The notes under the pieces: generated by a model
What the model saw: only the letters and a program-made list of their open reading frames with translations
Told to the model about the DNA's origin: nothing
Database searches by the model: none
Assembly: GCA_965369325.1 (NCBI GenBank)
Contig: CBDUQI010000268.1
Location: 1 to 6,687, forward strand
Length of the DNA: 6,687 nucleotides
Reading direction: 5' to 3'
Origin: CBDUQI01 sp965369325
GTDB taxonomy: Bacteria; Pseudomonadota; Gammaproteobacteria; Steroidobacterales; JBCBZW01
In this document: positions 1-6,400 of the stretch, piece after piece
Layout: every line of letters begins with the position of its first letter
Position numbering within the stretch: position 1 is the first letter of the stretch
Translations under genes and position numbers: made by a program

Positions 1-1
1 T

Positions 2-121
2 CGCAGCTTCTTGCCGTCAGCAACGTCGAGATGCTTGGTGGTGACAGATTTGCATGCGATATTCAAGCATCTTTTGGCACCTATACTAGAGCATCAAAAA
101 ACCACGGTTGTCCTGCAATGA
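2..121 (+). CDS. Possible C-terminal end of an upstream gene (39 codons visible)
   Basis: The second forward frame is open from the left edge to a TGA at 119-121, which overlaps the ATG of the TIR gene as ATGA. Such four-base overlaps are typical of translationally coupled genes, and the TIR start has no good Shine-Dalgarno sequence of its own, which would fit coupling. The visible tail ends in DLHAIFKHLLAPILEHQ followed by seven residues and is not recognised. Against it, the stretch uses several rare codons (AGA, ATA, CTA), and the same DNA carries a promoter-like hexamer. A 39-codon open frame is also not improbable by chance. If it is noncoding, this is simply the intergenic region upstream of the operon. 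Confidence 0.22.
   Translation, partial: RSFLPSATSRCLVVTDLHAIFKHLLAPILEHQKTTVVLQ
29..72. repeat. 9-bp inverted repeat upstream of the operon (possible operator)
   Basis: AGATGCTTG at 29-37 is mirrored exactly by CAAGCATCT at 64-72, with a 26-nt spacer. A further AGCATC lies at 90-95, directly after the candidate -10 hexamer. The layout could suit a dimeric regulator, or two dimers on one face of the helix. The core hexamer also occurs several times inside the genes (for example 1328-1333, 1431-1436, 1734-1739), so it is not specific to this region and may be coincidental. Confidence 0.3.
82..87 (+). promoter_or_regulatory. Candidate -10 element for the operon
   Basis: TATACT matches the sigma-70 -10 consensus at five of six positions and sits 30 nt before the ATG at 118, giving a predicted leader of roughly 24 nt. 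The surrounding DNA is more AT-rich than the genes. No convincing -35 hexamer is found at 16-18 bp spacing (bases 58-65 read gatattca), so a promoter here would be weak or activator-dependent. The 9-bp inverted repeat just upstream could serve that purpose. Confidence 0.25.
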
Positions 122-2475
122 AGGTATTTGTCAGTTACGCACGAAGAAGCCCGCAGTGGAAGCAAGAGCTCTGTACGACGCTCAATCAACTGCAGGCAGC
201 CGGTCAGATCACGGCGTGGGTGGAAGCTGAACAGCTTGAGCCGGGCGCAGAGTGGGAGGAGAAGATCCAGACGGCACTGCGTGACGCCGATGCGGCGATC
301 CTGGTGATTACCCGCCATTTCGCCGCCTCGGACTTCATCCGCAAGCAGGAAGTACCGGCGCTACTGGCGCGTCTGAAAGACAAAAAGCGCTTAATCCCAA
401 TTTTCTGCGAAAAGACCAACCTGGACACAGCGCCGTATCCTTACCGCGATCGTCACGGCAACCGATCCATGCTGGCACTAACCTTACTGCAGGGTATCGC
501 TGCGCCGAACAAGCCGATGAACTCGTTGACTGACGCTGAGCAGCATGATGAATGGTACAAACTGGGCCAGCACCTCACTAAGATGGCCGGCGAGGTGTCC
601 AGAAAACCTGACCGTACGCAGGCACGGACCATGTTTACCCCCAGCGTCGTCACACTGCCGGAACTCACCATTGAGCTAACGCACAAGGACGGCATACTCT
701 CGCGCACCTATCACGCGCACAAGCAAACAATCTCGGGCCCTCAGACCGACTGGGCGCGAGTCATCGAGCTGTGTGCCACCGAGCGCGTTACCTCGCCTGA
801 AAAAGTGCCGGAGACACACCTGTTCAGCATACTGTTCGGCGAGGGCGACGAAGTCGGCAACACGTTTGGTCAACTGAATCAGGGGGAGCGTGAACGTCGC
901 ACGCCCGCGTTCCAGGCTTACCGCACAGGCATTCGCTGCAACGATGCACTATTGCGATCGCTGCCTTGGGCAGCGACCGACTGGCGCGGACAACTTCGCC
1001 GCCAGGGCAACGGCTGGTCTTTTGTGACTACAGGTGATGAGGAACGGATACCGGCGAGCCTGACGACACCCTTTCAGACGGTGTTGCTCAGCCAGGACCG
1101 TGCGAGTTGGCAACACAACACCGCACTTACCGCACTACCGGATACTCTGAGAGCCGCTCTTGGCATCGCCCCGACGGAGGAGGACCGCCGCGTTCAGACC
1201 GTCAGCATGAGCGACGACGACTGGCGCCGGTGTGTTCTCGATCGTGAGAACACTATGATCATCGTGCACGATACGTCCTCAGACCACCGCATCACGATGG
1301 AGTTGGTAGATGCCGCCGCGAGCGTACAGCATCGCTTTGCGATGCTCGGGGTAATCACCGATCACCCCATTTCGCAGATCCCCGAATCACTGCGCAACGC
1401 GGGTGAGTTCGTCAGTATCGAGCATCTGGGCCCGGCCCCGTGCCAGCACGCGAATTGGGCTCACCATTTTCTTACCAGGGACACCGATCCAATTGACGCC
1501 TGGAACCGAATTTTATGGAGCTCCGCTGGTAGCGGAGAGGCCCTGGCTCGGGTCAGGTTGCATGCGAACGTACGGCAGTGGAATCGGTTCAGCGTAGCTC
1601 ACTCGGCCATCGAGACGCACTTGGCTAACATATTTGATCGGTATACGTTGAAAGGCCTGTTGAACGCTGAGCTTTTGGAGTTGACCCGCATCGGCGCGTC
1701 CACACGGGTGCTAGTGGTGATGCCGTTTGGCACAGCATCGGATCACGTGAGTGATTTTGATCAAATTCTGCACTACAACGTACGCGACAAGCATCCTCAG
1801 GTGCCTATATCGAAGCTTCGCGAGATCGGCTTACCTGAACCAGGCGAACATTTTTACAAACGAATCGGGCAACACTTCGCCATCGCATTGGACGGATACG
1901 ATGGCCGCGAACCCCTAAAAGAACACCTGCGGCGCACCATTGAACCCGCCGCCTGGCAGGCTGCGATAAAGGCGCGACGCAAACCCATCATCTGGCTGAA
2001 CTGGGGAGCGTTCGGCCCTGAGAACGGGCAGTTCCGAGAACTGGAGTACGAGGAGCTGAGGGAGTGGCTCGAGTACTGCAACGGGCATCTAGTAAACCAT
2101 TGCCCCAGCGATGCGCTTGTTATCTGCACGCTATCGCAGCAAACGCAGAACTGGGAAAAACTTGAATCGGTGTTGCGTGATATTCACCGTCAGCCCGGGC
2201 TTAACAATCCCAACTTTCTTCTCATGGATCCAATGCGGTTGGAGAAAATCGACGAAGGCCATATTTATAAGTTGTTTGTCCGATATCCTGCACTGTTCAC
2301 CGGCGGCGAGCAGCTGATGAAAGACGTGGTCGACGCGGTGGTTCGTATCGGCGAGGGGCGTTTTTCCGATTCCGTTCGACTGCTTGAGAGGGGATATGAA
2401 ATCGGCTGGGAAAGTTTGCTTCGTGAGCTGAGAGGGAAACGCCCGACATCGACAGACCGCCACGATTTGGTTTAG
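118..2475 (+). CDS. TIR-domain effector with LPW module and STAND-like C-terminal half
   Basis: This 785-aa protein is probably the effector. Residues 1-160 form a TIR domain: strand A reads KVFVSYARR, the loop region EPGAEWEEKI follows, and SDFIRKQEVPALL carries the likely catalytic glutamate E78. Bacterial TIR domains with this Glu generally cleave NAD+ or make signalling nucleotides from it. Residues about 175-330 resemble the module preceding CHAT domains (LFSILFGEG, then DALLRSLPW). Residues about 366-770 are alternating strands and helices with no Walker A or B, including VLVVMPFGTASD near 531 and PIIWLNWGAFG near 623. This could be an inactive STAND domain, which is inferred. No signal peptide or membrane helix is seen, so it is cytoplasmic. 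The frame is open upstream to another ATG at 31, but 118 places the canonical TIR strand A at the N-terminus and is preferred. No strong ribosome site precedes either start. The stop lies 9 nt before the MoxR gene. Confidence 0.9.
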   Translation: MKVFVSYARRSPQWKQELCTTLNQLQAAGQITAWVEAEQLEPGAEWEEKIQTALRDADAAILVITRHFAASDFIRKQEVPALLARLKDKKRLIPIFCEKTNLDTAPYPYRDRHGNRSMLALTLLQGIAAPNKPMNSLTDAEQHDEWYKLGQHLTKMAGEVSRKPDRTQARTMFTPSVVTLPELTIELTHKDGILSRTYHAHKQTISGPQTDWARVIELCATERVTSPEKVPETHLFSILFGEGDEVGNTFGQLNQGERERRTPAFQAYRTGIRCNDALLRSLPWAATDWRGQLRRQGNGWSFVTTGDEERIPASLTTPFQTVLLSQDRASWQHNTALTALPDTLRAALGIAPTEEDRRVQTVSMSDDDWRRCVLDRENTMIIVHDTSSDHRITMELVDAAASVQHRFAMLGVITDHPISQIPESLRNAGEFVSIEHLGPAPCQHANWAHHFLTRDTDPIDAWNRILWSSAGSGEALARVRLHANVRQWNRFSVAHSAIETHLANIFDRYTLKGLLNAELLELTRIGASTRVLVVMPFGTASDHVSDFDQILHYNVRDKHPQVPISKLREIGLPEPGEHFYKRIGQHFAIALDGYDGREPLKEHLRRTIEPAAWQAAIKARRKPIIWLNWGAFGPENGQFRELEYEELREWLEYCNGHLVNHCPSDALVICTLSQQTQNWEKLESVLRDIHRQPGLNNPNFLLMDPMRLEKIDEGHIYKLFVRYPALFTGGEQLMKDVVDAVVRIGEGRFSDSVRLLERGYEIGWESLLRELRGKRPTSTDRHDLV

Positions 2476-2484
2476 GCTGAGCGC

Positions 2485-3447
2485 ATGACCGATAACCCTG
2501 CAGTACCGTTTCAGCTAGTCGAGCCCGGAACAACGCGCAGCGCATTGCCGGAGAATTTCACGCTGGATCAACGTGTGGTGCCGGCCATCAGCGGGTCGCT
2601 TGCCGATACTGCCGATCGCTACCGGCCGGATGATGATCTGATAGAAGCGGTGAATGTTGCGTTGGCTACCGGTCAGCCGCTGCTGGTGACGGGTGAGCCT
2701 GGCACCGGAAAAACTCAGCTCGCCTATTTTCTCGCCCGATACTTCCGCCTGGACCTGAAACAGAATTTTTTTCGCCTTGACGTAAAGAGCACAACCACAC
2801 ATGACGCGCTAACCTATCGGTTCGATGCCGTCGCCTACCTGCACGCGGCGAACGATCCGAAAAACAAATCGAGGATCGTCAGCAAAGGTGAGGATGCCTT
2901 TATTGAGCGTGGCGTGATGTGGCATGCATTCAAAGCGAAGGGCCCGGCCATTGTGCTCATTGATGAGATAGATAAAGCCCCACGCGATTTCCCCAACGAT
3001 TTGCTGCGTGTGCTTGACGAGCACAGTTTTGAGGTGCCCGAGCAAGGTGGAATTGTCGCACGGGAATCCAGTGTCGCGCCGCCGTTTGTTTTGGTGACCA
3101 GCAACAATGAGCGACGTCTGCCCGATGCTTTTTTGCGCCGTTGCATCTACCACGACATCGCACTGACCGACGAACTCATCGGCAAGGCCGTTGGCGCGCA
3201 TATCGCGCATGAGGACTTCCCTCATCTTTCATCGCAAGTCGTAGAGGCCGCGAAGGGGCGATTCAATGATCTTCGCCAACGCAACCTGAACAAACCCCCC
3301 TCTCTCGGCGAGCTAATTCTGTGGCTGGTTGTGCTGGCGGCCAAAAAGTACGACGACGCGGCCTACCTCAGTGAATGTCCGATCCACATGCTTCCTGCGC
3401 TCAACGTACTTGTTAAAGATCAGGACGACCTGAACTCACTGGGCTAG
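2485..3447 (+). CDS. MoxR-family AAA+ ATPase
   Basis: This 320-aa protein is a single AAA+ module of MoxR type, a class of cytoplasmic ring ATPases that remodel partner proteins, usually ones with vWA domains. Visible motifs are Walker A GEPGTGKT (70-77), Walker B IVLIDEID (156-163, D160 and E161), sensor 1 VTSNNER (204-210), a likely arginine finger in FLRRC (R218, R219), and the sensor 2 region NKPPSLGELILWL (269-281). No sensor 2 arginine is apparent, a variant I recall from some MoxR-like subfamilies. The protein starts at an ATG 9 nt after the TIR stop. A weak AGG at 2474-2476 overlaps that stop, so translation is probably coupled. Only 2 nt separate its TAG from the next ATG. Position between a TIR protein and a vWA-like membrane protein argues for a signalling role, not cofactor insertion. 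The ATPase call is firm; the specific role is inference. Confidence 0.95.
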   Translation: MTDNPAVPFQLVEPGTTRSALPENFTLDQRVVPAISGSLADTADRYRPDDDLIEAVNVALATGQPLLVTGEPGTGKTQLAYFLARYFRLDLKQNFFRLDVKSTTTHDALTYRFDAVAYLHAANDPKNKSRIVSKGEDAFIERGVMWHAFKAKGPAIVLIDEIDKAPRDFPNDLLRVLDEHSFEVPEQGGIVARESSVAPPFVLVTSNNERRLPDAFLRRCIYHDIALTDELIGKAVGAHIAHEDFPHLSSQVVEAAKGRFNDLRQRNLNKPPSLGELILWLVVLAAKKYDDAAYLSECPIHMLPALNVLVKDQDDLNSLG

Positions 3448-3449
3448 CG

Positions 3450-6400
3450 ATGGCCGAGCCCGCACCTACATCACCTTCTTTTGAGCAGCTACTGGCACGC
3501 TTGCCGCTAACGCGGCTGTTTTCTGATCTTTACGCTGCAGACTTTCAAATAACGCCGCGCCACTTTACGTTGTTCGCCGGCATTCTGGCGCAAGATCCAA
3601 CCGCCGTGCTGCAGCCATCCCGAGCTCGACGTATTCTTCGCGCCCTGATCGCCAAGTCGCCCCAGGAGTGCATCCGTTTCGATGAAGTATTCTGGCGTTG
3701 GCGCGATGATGCCGGCGACCCGTGGACGATGCTGCCAACCGCCCAGGCGACGTCAATTCGTCCGCCCGAAAACGAAGGCGAGGCTGGCATACGGGACGCC
3801 CCACCAACGCCAACCAAGAAGAAAGAAATAGCCGCCGCAGCACGACGGCCCAAAAACCAGTTCTACCTTTATGGCGCGCTCACAACGTTGCTGGGGTTGG
3901 TGTTGTTCGGTTGGCTGCTCCTGATGCAACCTGCGATACAAACGCCTCTGCCGCCGCTTCCATCGTCAGCCGAAGACGCGCCGGCAGAACTCCCCCGAAT
4001 CGCGCCGGACCCATTCGCCGTACCAATGGAAGCACGGTCTATTTTGGTCCGTATCCCCGAGTTGGTCTACAGTCCACTTCGTCACCCGATACTGCCGTGG
4101 TTAGGTTTGTTCATTCTAGCCACGTCGCTCGCAACGTTAGTGTACGAGCGCTTCCGGCGCCGCAGCCAAACATTTGCGGGGCAACCCAAACCGATTTCCT
4201 CAGAGCGAGTGCGGGTGGGAGAGCCATCCGCCGCCGGGTTTCATCTATTGAGCGCCAGCGAGCGCCAAACGATGATCTGGGGAGTCGGAAAATTCCAAAC
4301 AGAGATAGCAACGACCCGGATTGACACGCAGGCAACCGTGCGGGCAACCGCCGACAACGCCGGTATCCTCACGCCGGTGTTTGAAGGGGCCAAGGCCGAG
4401 CGCACCGTGTGGCTATGGTTAGACGATGCCTGTGCCGACCCCGCTGCACCGCGCTTGTTTCACGAGCTGCACACGCATTTGAAGAGCGCGGGTATCGCAG
4501 TGGAAACGGCTCGCTTCTACGCCGGGATGGACGAGTTGAGCTACGGCGAGCCACCGCAGCCGATACGTCCGCGAGACTTGGAGGCGACGCGCACGCAATT
4601 ACTGGTGGTGATCCTGACGGACGGTGTGCAGCTGAGGCGCTTGCTGGATACGCCGGACACCGGCCGGGTACGACGCACCCTGCGCGCGCTGCAGCACTGG
4701 CCACGGCTCACCCTGGTCGATTTCTCCAGCACCGGCGATCTACAAGCGCTGGCCCAACGCTATCGGCTCAGTTGTCTTAAACCTGAATCGCTCAGCCACT
4801 GGCTGGGCCAGCTTGAATCCCAGCGAGCACCGGTCACAAACACTATCGCCGCCGGCTGGGGTAACACCGGCATCTGGGCCGCGGCCAGCGCGCTGCCGGA
4901 GGATGGTTGCAGTGAGCCCGCATTGCTGGCCATCCCCGGTGCGATGCGACTAGAGGTACCCGGTTGGGCACTGCGTCAACTGGTGCGGCCGATGCGACAC
5001 GCCGCAGGGCGCTATGCGTGGGCGGAGGAGGATCGGCGCACCCGGCTGGCATGGCTGCGCTCGATCTCGGCCGAGATCGCGGGCGATGCGGCGGCGGGGC
5101 GGCCCACTGTCGCCCAAGCGCAAACGCCGCTGGCCGAAGCCGTCGGCTTCTGGCAAGCGCGATACCGTCACAGCTTGAAAACCGTTAGCGCCCAAGACAA
5201 TTCAATCGACGCGCTGGATCTTCGCCTGCGCCTGGCAATGCTGGATCTGTGGGTTGACCCACTAGCGGCAGCTCGCACCCTGGCGGATCTAGCGCAACGG
5301 CACGCCGAGGGTGGGGTGGACAAGGTACTGCACACTTGCATCCGGCGCTGGCTAAGCCGATATGCCCCATGCGACCGCGCGGGGGCGGAGCACATCGCCT
5401 TGCCGTGGCGGGCGGCCCAGATACCTGAGGCGTACCGGTTACTCAATCGGTTGGGCCTGGGCAATGCGGGCCCGGAGGTTGTGGTCACGCGTCCGCCGGG
5501 TTTCGTGTTCGGGGGCGTTGGGTTAATCGGATGCGCGTTTGGCATTTTGTTGGCTGCAATGCTGAGCTGGGTTGCACCGGTGACAAACGACGTTCAGACC
5601 CTCTCGACGGCGGATGTGACGGTCGGAGTACTGCCGGATGGCGATAACGTGCGGGCATTCGCGCAGTATCAACATGGCGTCGTCTGGCGGGATGCAGCGC
5701 ACGGGCAACGGGTTAACCCCGTGTTGGCTGAACCGGAGCCTGTCGACTGCGTGGCCAGCATTGACGGCGGACACGATGCTCGCCGCCGGCTGTGCGCCCG
5801 ACAGCCAGCCGGGCCACGCATGTTGCCGAGGATTGCCCGCCGGGTAGCGGTATTGCTCACCGAACAACTGGGGATGGCGTCAGTCGATCGGTTCGCCGAT
5901 GGACTACTGATTGGCGGTACGGTGGACGAGGTGATCGAACTTGCGGGGCCTACCTCAGCGCTGGACGCGCATCTCGCGGGGTGGCGTCGAGTAGATGTGC
6001 TGGTATTCGGCACGTCCGACCGTCTGGCCCGGCTGGGCGGAGCGTTGCGTCAGCGCGGGGTTCCGGGCATCGATTCGGAGTATGGGATGGGTGCCGTACA
6101 AGTGTACGCGACCGAGGCTGAGTTCTGGATTGCATCGGTAGTTGTTGACGACTGGCGTGACGCTGCCGGGCGTCTGAAATTTCCTGGGTCTGAAACTCGT
6201 CGTTTGGGCGAAGTGTTTGGCGTGCCGGAGGACCAGACTGTGACAGCCGCTGCAGCGGACATCTTGGTGGGCAGCGCGCGCGTCACCATCGCGCTGCCAA
6301 CAATGAGGCAAATTCCACCCGACGTGTCTAACCAGAATCGCTGTTTTCAGATGGGCGATGCCAGTTCGACTTTTAGCGACGAAAGGCCTGTCCACGAGGT

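Noticed and set aside
75..90. Sigma-54 type promoter (TGGCAC at 75-80).
   Set aside because: The -24 half is good, but the -12 position reads ctaga, matching TTGCA poorly, and no enhancer-binding-protein gene is in view.
31..117. Extending the TIR protein N-terminus to the ATG at 31 (814 aa).
   Set aside because: The extra 29 residues (including SFGTYTRASKNHG) do not look like part of a TIR domain, whereas the ATG at 118 begins exactly at strand A. The stretch also carries promoter-like sequence.
1328..1346. Hairpin AGCATCGC-TTT-GCGATGCT.
   Set aside because: The 8-bp stem is perfect, but it is in the middle of the TIR gene with no T-tract, so it is not a terminator and has no clear role.
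1521..1537. Hairpin CTCCGC-TGGTA-GCGGAG.
   Set aside because: It is a short stem within the TIR coding sequence, with no U-tract and no gene boundary nearby.
2809..3225. A 138-codon minus-strand open frame opposite the ATPase gene.
   Set aside because: It is antisense to the Walker B and sensor 1 coding region, so it is explained by sense-strand constraint.
3722..4324. A 200-codon plus-strand open frame inside the third gene.
   Set aside because: It is out of frame with a long continuous coding frame that has recognisable membrane helices and charge pattern. Its own product is Arg/Ser-rich and domain-free, as expected for a GC-rich shadow.
6095..6108. Inverted repeat CGTACA-AG-TGTACG.
   Set aside because: It is a six-base dyad inside the third gene; short dyads of this kind are common by chance and no regulatory context exists here.
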